Shown: piece by piece, positions 20,974 through 33,300 of the stretch | Position numbering within the stretch: position 1 is the stretch's first letter | Layout: every line of letters begins with the position of its first letter | Origin: Oppiella nova | Taxonomy: Eukaryota > Arthropoda > Arachnida > Sarcoptiformes > Oppiidae | Assembly (NCBI GenBank): GCA_905397405.1 | Contig: CAJPVJ010000023.1 | Span: forward strand, 1 to 64,000 | Direction: 5' to 3' | Length of the DNA stretch: 64,000 nt | Notes under the pieces: model-generated | Database searches by the model: none | The model's input: the letters and a program-made list of their open reading frames with translations, nothing else | What the model was told of the DNA's origin: nothing | Made by a program: the position numbers and the translations under genes

Positions 20974-23900
20974 TTCTATCGTTTTTAAATTAAATTGAAG
21001 TACTGTTTGATTTTGAAAACAAATATATAAATTGTTTTACAGAAACGAGTTTTAAAATTCGTAATAAAATAATTTACTATTTTTTCTTACGAATTGACAG
21101 AAAACTGTTATTCAAATGAATTGCCGGTTATATTATATTATAGCAAAAGGCGACAATCCGTTGGATGGAAGTGAGGTATAAATAAAACAATTATTCACTT
21201 TTTAATGCAAAAGTTTTGTCGTGTTTTTTTTATTTAGCAGAAAATAACTGAAACCATAATTTAAAGCGTCGTTTAATACTTAATAATTAAATGAATTTTG
21301 TTGTTGTTTTAACTTATAGTTAAGAAAACATCGTTGAACTTGAATTTCGTGCTTAATATCGGCTCTGGATTTGAGATAAATATTATACAAAACAAAACTA
21401 AAGCAAAACAAAATGAAAAATTAATGATTTATAATGACTTGTTATCAGACGTTTCATTTTATACTCTCTCCTCTTTTAAGGCTTGAATTGATTATAATTT
21501 TTAGGAATTAATTCTTACGAAAGTTGTCTGAATTTTTGATTACTTTCTCATAATTAAGATATTTTTAAGCAGCAAAAAACTGAAACCGTTTTTATATTCA
21601 ATTCTTGTGTTGTTTTTTGTTATCAAATACTTAAACATTTCCTCAATTAACTCAATATTCAAAAGCAATCGTTTCCTTTGAAATCCCTTTTATACCAAAA
21701 CAAGTCTTTAATAATAAAAATATTATTATATTATATGAGATGAGGGGTGAAGACAGTAATTGAATCGCTATCGCAGTACAGAATTTGAATAATATTCATG
21801 ACATGAGTTGAAACCCGACGCCAAACATCTTAAATACGAGTTACAGTACCCCTAGAATACCATCATATGGGGTATGATATGATAGGCCCTAACCTGAGCT
21901 CAATGTGCTTACAATGAAAATTGAAAGCAATGCTAATTTAGTAGTCGTTTGCGTTGAATGTATTCTGTATTTAAATTCTCAAATCATTTCTTGCAATGCA
22001 TTACAACAACCAATGGCTCACAAAACCCAATGATTTGCCTTCTCTTCTGGTTTTGAATAATTCCCACTAAAGTACTGAATACTTCTCTAATGTTTAGATG
22101 ATTTATAGGCTTTCATGTAATCTAATGGTGAGAAAGAACACCAAATAATTGAAGCCTCACTTCCAGTCCCTCTCATTACACCTAAATATATACCATATTA
22201 AGCATTAGTCTAAAAGTTGATTCTCCGGCAAATGGAAAATGATGTTTGATTTTGATTATTAAACACTATTATAGACACTATTAATCAAATCATACTCTTC
22301 TTATTGAATCGTTTGATTAGATCTTAAAAATTTTGATTATCTTTTCGTTCATATATTTAGGAGTTTTAGGAGCGTTTCATAGCGTTTAAGATCTTTAAAA
22401 TTATCTGTAAATACAAGTTATGTCTAAATGTCTGTTAATACACTAATACACCAGAGTTTTACAGATTTAAAAAATAAGAAATGTATATTATTTTTGTGCT
22501 GAAAACTTGTTGGCTGAATATGGGTTGAGATTAGACATGAAATGAATACCCATTTGAACTACACTTATAATATTACAGTATTAGATGTACTGTATATACC
22601 GTATGAGTTTTTGAATAATTCAATGAAAACGATTGCATAAAATAATCATTGATTTCAGGAATTTTCAAAAAAAATTCACTTTTTGTTTTGTTTCTGATTT
22701 TAATTTATAACACATTATATGTTCTGATTATAACTTATGTTTAGATTAGAGAATAGTTATGAAAAACAAATAAATTATTCTTTGAATTATATTTTCTAAA
22801 TACAAAACTCATCCCTCAAACAGTTCCTAAACTTTAATTACATGAACGCAAGTGGTATTCATACCGGTGCCCAAAACGTTAGCCAAAATTTTTCTTTCTT
22901 TTATATTATACATACTATTCATAAACATATAAATAATAATAAATGAAAAAATATTTTCTTCAAAGAGATTATGTTTTTTGAGAATAATTTGTTGTGAAGA
23001 CTGAATGGCATTCTTGAATACTTTCCTCTTTTCAAAACCACTTACTATTCACTAAATCTGTGTTCAATAGCTCTATGTGTTCAGCGAATATTTAATTAAT
23101 TATTTTCATGTAAAAATTGAGATCAGATTTTGTTTGACTCCAAAAATAAAGACAAATCTGACGGAAACGAAGCCCTTTTGGAAATCAGATAAAAATGAAG
23201 CGAAAATTTGTATGTTTTCCATGAGAAGAGTCGGGAATAACTGCTTAAAGAAATGGTGAAAAATAAGAAGAAATTTTATACACCATTAAAATGTTTGACA
23301 GAAAATATTTTCATTGGGAAAAGTAAAACATGTTTTCACATAAAAGTTAATAAATTCCGTTATTTAATAACAATAATAACAACATTAAATATTTGAATTT
23401 AATGCTCACTAACAGTTTGAGTCGATGAGCAAAGAGTCATTAAATTATTTTCTCCCTTTAAAGTGATTTTAAAGTTATTAAAATATTTTCTTATCTTTTT
23501 ATTCGTGTTTTTCTCCGTAAAACACATTAATGAGTGATTTAAAGATCAATGTCTCCACTGTTGACATTGAATTGTATTAATATATAATTCATATGAATAT
23601 TCATTCATTCATTTCTCGGTAAAGTGCCTCACAGTGAGAGTGCAATCAAAATATATTAAAAACAAATCAGTCATTTACCGGCAATTATAAAGGGATTAAG
23701 ACGTCCTTTCGTTTGTTAACTATTTTATTGTTATATATTTTTGGCGATATTTGTGAAACAATAACCCGAATGCGAGTTCTCATAGCAAAGCAATAATTAC
23801 TAGTTATTCGGTATTCAGTAGTGAGTAGTTGTGTATGACTTCAAATTGAAAGTACATTCAAATTATAGATATTAGCCATCAATGGTAGGGAAAGTTGTTT

Positions 23901-26255
23901 AGGGTTTAGGGCTTAAGTTTACATAAGTTGTGTGCGGAGACAAGGGGTGAGTGAAACATACAAATGGTTATCGTTTTTGCATTACTCAACCAAATAAAAG
24001 AAATACATTCTCTAAACCATTATTCCTATCGAATACTACAATAATCTTTGTGAACAATAAAATTATAATTTATTATAAAAATATTTATGACTATAACTCA
24101 AAATAGCATTAAAAATATATTATCCCAAACATTGATGGCTTGAATATACAGTATTTAATATAAATAATTATTCGACAAATTCTTTTTGCCATAAAGTCAT
24201 AAATATTTTAAAAATTACATTAAAAGGGCTTTACTTTACTATTCATTCAATTTAGGGATTAATTAAAGTCATTAAACAAATAACTTATTATTAGTGAAAG
24301 TAAAACCAAAACGAAAGTTGAGTTGAATTTATTGCCGAAAATTATTTTTATTTGTATTAATAAATCCTTTTAATACTAAACCGAGACATAAAGGTAAAGA
24401 AACTTCGAGGAATGAAATCTTTGGCTAAAAATAACGAACTCTTAATAAAAGGTAATGAAAAGCAAATCATAGAAAAGAATTTTGTATTCAATTCTTAATG
24501 TCTTTCCATTAATTGATGTTTGAATAGAGAGAAAACGAAATGTTTTCATCAAAAGCGAAGTTATATTAAGTTTTGTTTCATTAAGTTTTCATATTTTATT
24601 CACAAAAGTCAATATTTATAGCAGAGGTGGAGATCACTAGCTCTGGGATCAAGAATTTAAGGGATCGGTGAGCAGGAAGTTTGCCATTTCAGCACTCGAT
24701 GTCTTGTAAAGTGATGTTCAAACACAACAATCAAATCGATGACAGACATCACAATTGGTTTGATGTTTACATATATTTTGAAATGCTTTGAATAATTGAC
24801 TCGTATTTACAACTCTTATAGACTTTAACTCTTAAAATAATGTTATTCTTGTGTTAAGACTTCAAAAGAGAACCTGAAATCTGAGGCCAACAACAAGAAT
24901 ATAAAGGATCAGAAAGAAAGAGAAAGAGTTTAAAAGATATTTGAGAGATGTTTGAGAGGATCTTAAAGGGCTATGATATGTCTTATTTAAGATTTATGAG
25001 TGAAACCAGATTTGGGGCTATTTATGAGATCTTTATCGATATAAATTCAAATATTATGCATTTGGACCCCAAAATGCGTGTAAAAGTGATTCTCACTAAT
25101 AATTTACAAATATTTTATAGCCCTTTCCTCGCAAATATTTTCACAAAAAAATAATTATTAAATTTGAGTTCATTTTTTGAGTATTTGAATCGTTTTTTTG
25201 TTTGTTGAGAGAGAATCCCTGCCAACGGAGTGGAGAAAAAAGTTTATAAAATTATAGCTCAAGAGTTCTTGAATGACACGTAAATTGATTCGCAAAATGT
25301 AAACCAATTTCTCAAGAGACGACATACAGTAACAGAAATGCATAAGTCTTTGAAATCTTGTGGCAAATCAGACAAATCAGTCAAAAACTGGTAATTTCGA
25401 TGATTGCCCCTCACTTACAGTTCAAGTCTTTGCGAACCATTTCTTGTGGTCCTCTAATGAGATCTCTTGACATGAATTTCATTCAAATATTGAATTTTCT
25501 TATATTTTATTTTTCACTCTTTTTATTCGCTATTTATTTAATTTTTATTGTTATTCCACTCGAGTGTTGAGTATTGCATACAATAGCATACAATAGCATA
25601 GATGGTATGGAAAGTAAGAACAGATTGAGAATATGGTTGAAATCTATAACTGTAAGCGAATATCATTTCAATATAATTACTAACTGTCTGTTCAGATGTC
25701 TAACTCTTTTATCAATTATTTCAGTCAATGAAATCATTAAATTTTTGATAAATGATTGCTGTATTATACAGGTATACAGTAGGGAAAGGCTTATACACTG
25801 TATACTACTGCCTAAAGTACTGTATATAACTGTAAGCAATAGGAAAAGTGTTTCGACTATTATTTTAATTATCGAAAGGGCCCGAAGGCATACATAAAAC
25901 ATTAAAATTCTTATGGTTTGCTATACAGTATAATGTGGGAGTCTATGCCGGTCTATGCGTTATGTGTTTGCCGGTGAATCCGGAATATAGAGACCAATAA
26001 TGACTTTATATTAGTTTCACTAATGATTTGTGAGTGAAAAAGACATTTCTCTTCCACGTTATGTCATTCGCCTTATAATATGTCAACATTTGATTAAAAT
26101 TTTATTTTCTCAACAGTTATGACTCCAATCATTACACTATCGTTAATGCAATCAAATCACTGCCAAAGAAATGCGCTCTCAGTTAGTCTTTACGTCTTGT
26201 AATACGATTTTATCAATAATAATGACTCTTATATTTTTCCTATTCTTACTGTATA

Positions 26256-26288
26256 TAACTTAACATAACGTAACGTAACATAACATTT
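26256..26288. repeat. TAACN pentamer microsatellite
   Basis: This is a run of TAACT/TAACA/TAACG pentamers. It is not the arthropod TTAGG telomere repeat and is too short to call a satellite. Confidence 0.5.
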
Positions 26289-27074
26289 ACTGTACATTAC
26301 ATACAGTCAGTATTTAAATGAAAGCATAATTTAATAACAATTAGAGATACGATTGGCTGAACCATTGGTGCAAAACCAACATTTGTAGCATTGGCTCAAT
26401 GATCGTGACTTGTCTTCACTCGACCCTCACATTCAACAAACAATTACACATTCGTTACCATTAGAGCACTCCATGAATACATGAATACATACTAATGTAT
26501 GAAAGAATACACTCTAAGAATGCATACTATGTTCTAATGCTAACCAATTAAATACACAAATACAGGAAATCCAAACAAATATTCATTCACTTCATCTCTA
26601 ATTATATCTAATTATTAATCAAACAACTATTCACTCAAAACAACCCCTTTCTCTCTTTGAGTAGAAAATTCTTTCTTTTATATGGTTTTTAATATTAAAT
26701 GTATTTGAAAACAATTTATCATATGATATGATATGATATGTGAGGCCTAATAGTGTAACCATAGTGTAAAACATAATGTGTTCGGACACGACATGAGAGG
26801 ATCGGTATTTCGAGACAGACATTGAGAGCACTGATAACAAGCAAATTATTTGGAGCCACTATTAGTGTGTTTGTGGCAAATGGTCTTTTGCTGAACACTG
26901 GAGTATCTGTTTCTCTCATCCCTGAGCGGCTCTCATATGAGATAACATTCACTTTTTTCATAAAACTTGAAAAATGGTACTAAATTTTTTGAGGTTGGAT
27001 TGAGGGGATGGGGGATAAGGGGATAAGAGGATAGGCGAATCACCTCCACTTATTGGGAAGCCGTTGCACCTGAC

Positions 27075-27250
27075 AGGTATACAGGTATACCAGGTATACC
27101 AGATATTCTAGCATTGCATTGCATTGCATTGAATTACATGGCATTACGATAGCATTGCATAGCGTGAATAGGGTTGCATAGAGTTTGTATGCATTTGTAT
27201 GTATTTTTGTATGGCATGTATGGCATACCTACACATACAGGTATACAGGT
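27075..27250. repeat. Low-complexity cluster (CAGGTATAC and GCATT units)
   Basis: Several imperfect copies of CAGGTATAC occur at both ends of the cluster. Between them lies a run of GCATT units and GTATG-like variants. This looks like simple-sequence expansion rather than a transposon. Confidence 0.55.
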
Positions 27251-29308
27251 ATAGCGTATACACAATACAATGATATTAAGGCTTCTTTTGGTAATTTTGT
27301 TGGATTTTTGTTTCATTGGATCTCCTGTGCCATCACGTGGTACTCGCCCGCAGGTTAACGATTGAGAGCTCAGGTAATTCTTATACAACATTCAGGCAAT
27401 ACAGGCATTGATATCGGAGTTGGAAAGTGGTTGGACGACTTCCTCACTCCAGTCCTCACTCCCAGTCCTCACTACACAACACTTTTGCCAGTTTTTTACC
27501 AGAGTTTCGATGCAAACAGTGTTTAGTGACGCAGTCATTGCCAGTCCTATTACCTGCCAGTCCTCCACTCGACTCAATTCAATTCAATTATTTGATATTA
27601 TTTTACATTTTTGTGATAATCGACCAAATTTTCACTCAAATAGTGATGGAATACATGTGAACAGCAACTCATGAGTAAGTATTTGCCATTTGTTTGTCCG
27701 AAACTGCTTTCAAACTTCTCTAAACTCTTTCGACTATTAATTAAAGTCTTATATTGTGTTTGAAATACAATACAATACATGAGTTTGAAGAACAGATGCA
27801 ACTATTTTGGAGATAATGGCGACCAAACACTTGTTGCCAGTGATATCATAGCTATTTAAAGCACAATTCAATTATTGAATCACTTTCCGAGTCTGTCATA
27901 AAAATGTCTTCATTCCTAAACCCTATCTGTCATCACAAGTCTGTGTTTGTCTCACTTGTCTCAGACACCAAATGACAGATAGAGTGGAGTCGGGGGTCCA
28001 TCGCTCCTGTCTTTCCATTCTCTCTATTTTCTTATTATTATTTCCATAGAGAGAGTGTCTATCGAAACGGAAAATTGCAAATCAATTAAACCGGAGACCA
28101 GACCTCTTAGACTCCTTCGGCTATATATTGTAATTCAGGTCTTCTCTGCCAATTTGTGTACAATATTTTTCAAACTACTTTTCTTCTCAAAAAACTTTTT
28201 CTCAAAAGTATATGTTTTACGAATTGATTTCAAGTCCAAACATATCATTAAACTGATGAAAGTTTAGTATTAAAAAATATTTATAACCTTTCGATTAATA
28301 CTTTAAATTAATATTGAGTACCAGTTTAGGAGAAATTAAAAAATTTCGTTTAAGTCGATCCCATAAGCAATGATAGGAACATGGCTTCCGGCGTATCGTA
28401 AATATTTCTATGAATCTAACTGTTGTTAAAGCTTTTCAATCAATCTCTCAAATTCTTGAGTCTCTTCTCTCTTAGTCTCTCTTAGTATATAAAGATTATT
28501 GACCGACAAAAGCCAACTAACCATTACATTAGGCCTGTCTCTAACATCTTTGACACACACTCTCAATGTCTCAACATTTCACTCCTATTTGTCAATACGT
28601 TTCTCCAATTTGTTAGTTGTTTTGAATAAATCTAATACATAATTCAAAAATATCTCTCATTTTAATGACATAAAAGTAAATTTGTAATTAAAACTGATTG
28701 GTAATGTATTCAGGAATTATTGACTCATTCATTCATATAACATATAACTTAATCAAATCACATAACATCTGATTTGTACGGCATTCTGATTAACCATTTC
28801 TCCACACATTGTAAGCCGTATTGTTAATACCGATGCTGTGCTGCCCTTGTGCTCAATAAATTGTTTATTGGTCTTCACCGCCTCAATCGCGCCTACACTT
28901 CATCACAATCGTAGTCCTCAATCAATAGTAGGCACTCTTTAAGGTTACCTGATTTGGACGATTCATAAATGGATTAAACGTTTTTTATAATTCCTTGCAT
29001 TCAGTTTAACAGTAGTTATGCTCTAATAGAATATCGCAACTAAATGTTTGTCTCACTTTTCATCTCAAATGAAATAATTATGAGTTTATACGAGACGATA
29101 AAAAACTGTTACATTTTATTCAATTAAACCATATTTTGTATATTAATTTACTAATGACTCGGAAAGTGAAAACTCATTTTAATTTAAATCAATTGGCGAA
29201 CAAGTTTTTACACTGAAATGAATTGATTATTTATTTTATTTGACATCAATTCTTACTTTTCATCGTTTTATTTGTTAACATACTTTCGGTTATTGTAGTG
29301 AAAAGTGA

Positions 29309-29316
29309 TATAAATA
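29309..29316 (+). promoter_or_regulatory. Candidate TATA box of dumpy
   Basis: TATAAATA lies 52 nt upstream of the dumpy start codon, so a start site about 30 nt downstream would give a very short 5' UTR. Against this, AATTAACAG at 29354-29362 looks like a splice acceptor. The coding exon may instead be joined to a distant 5' exon. Confidence 0.3.
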
Positions 29317-29362
29317 TAGAAATAATTAAATCTAAACCAATTCCCGTGAACTTAATTAACAG

Positions 29363-29380
29363 ATGCGATGGCATCAGTGA
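29363..29380 (+). other. Five-codon upstream ORF overlapping the dumpy start
   Basis: ATGCGATGGCATCAGTGA begins 5 nt before the main ATG (29368) in another frame and overlaps it. The upstream ATG has a weak context (C at -3, C at +4). The main ATG has G at -3 and G at +4, so leaky scanning would favour dumpy. Confidence 0.6.
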
Positions 29381-30309
29381 AAGGGCTGGTGTTGCGGCTG
29401 TTATGGGTGCTGAGCCTAACGAGTATATGTTGGGCGCAGTATAGGCCCAAATGGCCCTCTCCTTACGTTCAGAGGGAGATATTCCTCCTAAACCTCGAGG
29501 ACGGGTACTTCGGCTGTCAAGTGAACGAATCGACAGACTTTCTACAACTGTTTGAATTGTCCAAACTTTGTGATGGAATACCGCAGTGTTTTCAGGGCTC
29601 CGATGAGGTGTCGTTGGAGCTCAAGTGCACCGACAGAAGTGAGTGTCTTCTCGTCCCTAAACCCAGACATGGATTACCAGAATTTGTCTTCAATTGTTTG
29701 TTTGTTTGTTTTTGTGACATCTTATAGATCACTGCCACCCAAAAATGCCAAAGTGTTTGAATGGCGTCTGTTTAGACAGCCTCTGCTATTGTAACGATGG
29801 ATTCGGTGGCAAAGGATGTGACCTCCCAGGTATGACATGCCTGTGCCCAACAATGTTCACAAGTGGCTCTTTGTGAGCCTCTATTCGGCCTTTTGTTGAG
29901 ATGCTTCTGACATAAGGGCCGAAAAGAGTCCATAATTTAATATATGTTATAAATTATAGATGAAAACGAGTGTAAATACCGTCCGTGCGATGTGTTCGCC
30001 CACTGCACCAACACTATGGGTAGTTATTACTGTTCCTGTTTTCCCGGTTACGATGGCGACGGCTTTTCATGTCATGGTTTGTATAATTATTGTTGTATTG
30101 AATTATAAGAATACCTTTTCTCTAATAAGAGTTTGATTGACACTTATATTTGTTATTAAGTTTTTTATACAAAACTTTATTTACTGTGAGATAAGTTAGG
30201 AGTTGTAGTTAATTAGACTTAGAAAGCAATTAATCGCTGCATTCGCTTGAAGAATGAGTCGAGAAAACAGTAGTTAAGAAAGAACTTAAGGAAGAGTTAA
30301 ACTTAAACT

Positions 30310-30354
<45 letters not shown>

Positions 30355-33300
30355 GTGGATCATTAATGATTTAAATGAATTAATGAGTAGAAGTAGAGAT
30401 TGTAGAGACTGTCTTAACCGTTAATTTAATGTTAAATGAATTAATGAGTGACTGTTCCCATCGGACACAGACATCAACGAATGTGAGATCCCATCGCTGG
30501 CAGGTCTGTGTGCGGATAACGCCGAGTGCTGTAACCTCCCAGGTCACTTTGTTTGCAAATGCAAACCTGGCTTCACAGGCAATGCGACCGTTTCCTGCAC
30601 AGGTATGTCGAGATAACTCGTTTGATTGAAACTTTCATTTTTGATAATACCTTATTTGTCACTCCTGTCATAAAACCTGATTAAAACACAAATGCTATGT
30701 ATTTATTATATTTATATATTAATTCTGATATAATTTCTGCCATTAAGACATCGACGAGTGTCTCAATCCGAGCTGTTGCGGAAGGGGAGCCATATGTGAG
30801 AACCTTCCGGGCAGTCATGTCTGTCACTGTCCACTGGGTTTTGAAGGCGATCCAGCCGTGGAATGTTGGGGTGAGTCGTGGAGTCATGTTTGCATTCACA
30901 CCGCTATTACCATAACTTATGAAACAAATAACAGCTCCGATACCTTCAAAGTCTAACTAATGTTCAGTCGGGACTAACAACGACTATCAGTTGCATAAAC
31001 AGTCACTTCAAACGATTCATATATTAGTTTAGGTTATAATCAAACAATTATATGACTTGAGTAACAGCTCTCACAGGCCGAGTGGTCTGACCGCTATATT
31101 ACTTGTAGTTAATTCACGTATAGTATAATAAACTTGTTTTTTGTTTTATGTTTTTTGTTTGAGAACATAATAACAGCGCTCTGTCCATAAGATTCAGTCA
31201 TTCAATATTTGTGAATATTTTAAAAAACGATAGTTTCATAAAGTATTCTGTATTATCATAACAGACTTCAGACTTCATTAATTATTTGAACCCTTATTTT
31301 TCAACAAAAACCAAATTTTCGCTACAATTCTTTAGGTTTTAATTATAGGGTATTCTTATATTGAATTAATAGTGAGAACAAGTTCTTTACAATAGAGAGA
31401 ATGCACTGCATTTGAGTTATGAATACATAAAAGTAATCATTATTTAATATATATTTTGAATATTTTATGTTAAGGTTAAGTACAGGTTTTTCACCACCAA
31501 AAACGAAACTCTAAGGCTATATCACATACCCCATACTCTCTCTCTCTCCCTCTCTCTCTCTCTCTCCTAAATTTTTCGTTGACTCCAATACTTTAATGGT
31601 TCGAGTTTTTCAAATGATTGCGAAATTAAACACTTGTCTTATTTTGGGCTTAACTTGGCTGCACTTTCACATCAAACTTTAAAACTTTTTGTTCCGACAC
31701 TTTATTGCCTCTCAACTCAACACTGAATTATGAATACATTACATACATATAGACATATCCGTAAAAATATGAATTTTTATGATTGTTTGCATACAATTGA
31801 CAAAATATTTAGCATTACTTTCACACATTGCCAGCACTTGTATGACACCAAAGAATATGTTCTCATATATTGTCTGTCGTCCCAAACATTTCCAATACCA
31901 GATATCGACGAATGTAAGACCAACCCGTGTGGTCCGGGATCTCAGTGCACCAACACTCCCGGTGCCTACGAGTGCTCGTGTCCTTCTGGATACAGAGGCA
32001 ATCCTACGCCCGCCGATGGCTGTGTCGATGTGGACGAGTGCACAGTCAGCCCAACACCTATTTGCGGAGTTGGAGCCAATTGTGTCAACACACCTGGAGG
32101 TCACTTCTGTCAGTGCCCTACAGGTAAGGCATTTCATATTAAATGTTCAGTATTTACATTATTCACTGGCAGTCACTGGCAATCATTACACATGTATTTC
32201 AAATCGATTTGATTTGATATGAAATACTTCAGCAAATATTAAAAGAAATGAAACCAAAATTATAGGATTGAGAGAAACAGAATTTGTTTAATACTTATTT
32301 AAGACTCAATCAGTGATCAGTGAAGTCCACACAAACCATTTATATAGATATTAGCCGTGCGTTTAAAACATTGCCATACATTTAATTATATGGTATTTAT
32401 GTTAACTTCAAAATCTTATTACTATTTTGATGTGAAGCCTAGAATAGAAAGTTATATATCATATCAAAAATGATAACTAAAGCATACGTTTTGATGAAAT
32501 TCCAGAAATGAATTCATGTATTATTTTATGAGAAAATAGTGAGAATTAACGTCAGGGGGTCTCCATTGAAATGAATAGAGATTTTTATGCACTTCTCTCG
32601 AAGAATGTCTCTATTTTTCTCTATATTTTCTATATTTTTTGCCAAATATGTTCATCAATCAAACGACCCAACAGTTCACTGGAACTTACAGCACAAAAAC
32701 CTAAACCACACATAAAAACTAATATATTATATAATATAAAGTTTTCAAATCCTATTTTCTATACAAATTACCAGAACATAGATTTGAGTTATTATTTGCA
32801 ATATTAATAGTCTTATTATAGGAAAAAATTCCAATCATTCAGTTGTTATAAAATGTTTTCAAATAATACTTTAATAATGTTTTAAGAGAGAGTGTATCAA
32901 AAGAATGTGAAACTCTTTCACACGAATTGATTTTCAATATATTCTGTATTTCGGTATAGAATTTATAATTTGATTGAAATTTTGATGAATGAATCCTTTA
33001 CTCAAATTGAATAATATATGAAAATAAAAGACATATTTTTATTGATTAACGTCTGAACCGTAAAAATGATAGATTAGAGGAAAGTGAGAAAAACCCGATT
33101 TAAACACATATTTAGTACAAATTTTCTCTGAATTTTAAAATGATTTTTAATTAATTTCCAAATTAATGCCAAAAATGTAGTAAACGCTTGATTTACGAAA
33201 TTGGAGATAATTATGAACTCTTTCTATGTATTTTTTAAACAGGATATACCGGTAATCCGAAAGTCAGTTGTTTGGGTGAGTGTATAGACTAAACACAAGT

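Larger units (their letters stand above)
20974..29308. other. 8.4-kb AT-rich spacer upstream of dumpy
   Basis: I find no recognisable gene, RNA gene or complete mobile element. All open frames are short and compositionally random. It holds low-complexity patches: TAACN pentamers near 26256-26288, ATATG repeats at about 26719-26741, and CAGGTATAC and GCATT repeats at about 27075-27250. It also holds copies of CAGTCCTCACT near 27450-27475 and many TACTGTA words. It may contain enhancers or non-coding 5' exons of dumpy, which cannot be seen from sequence alone. Confidence 0.45.

Noticed and set aside
23898-23911. Two copies of TTTAGGG, the plant-type telomere unit
   Set aside because: Only two copies in an internal AT-rich spacer; expected by chance and not the arthropod TTAGG repeat.
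24948-25154. 68-codon open frame in the spacer upstream of dumpy
   Set aside because: No recognisable motif, AT-rich composition like its surroundings, no splice context.
25330-25460. Possible transposase remnant near 25330-25460
   Set aside because: Conceptual reading gave only a weak, stop-interrupted resemblance to Tc1-like helix-turn-helix regions; not enough to name an element.
26995-27040. Second G-rich stretch with GGGGATAA repeats
   Set aside because: It has only three full guanine runs followed by GG, so it does not meet the four-run quadruplex rule; it looks like simple sequence.
31070-31110. tRNA-like box A (GGCCGAGTGGTCTGA) in a dumpy intron
   Set aside because: No box B, anticodon stem or acceptor stem could be found around it, so neither a tRNA nor a tRNA-derived SINE is supported.
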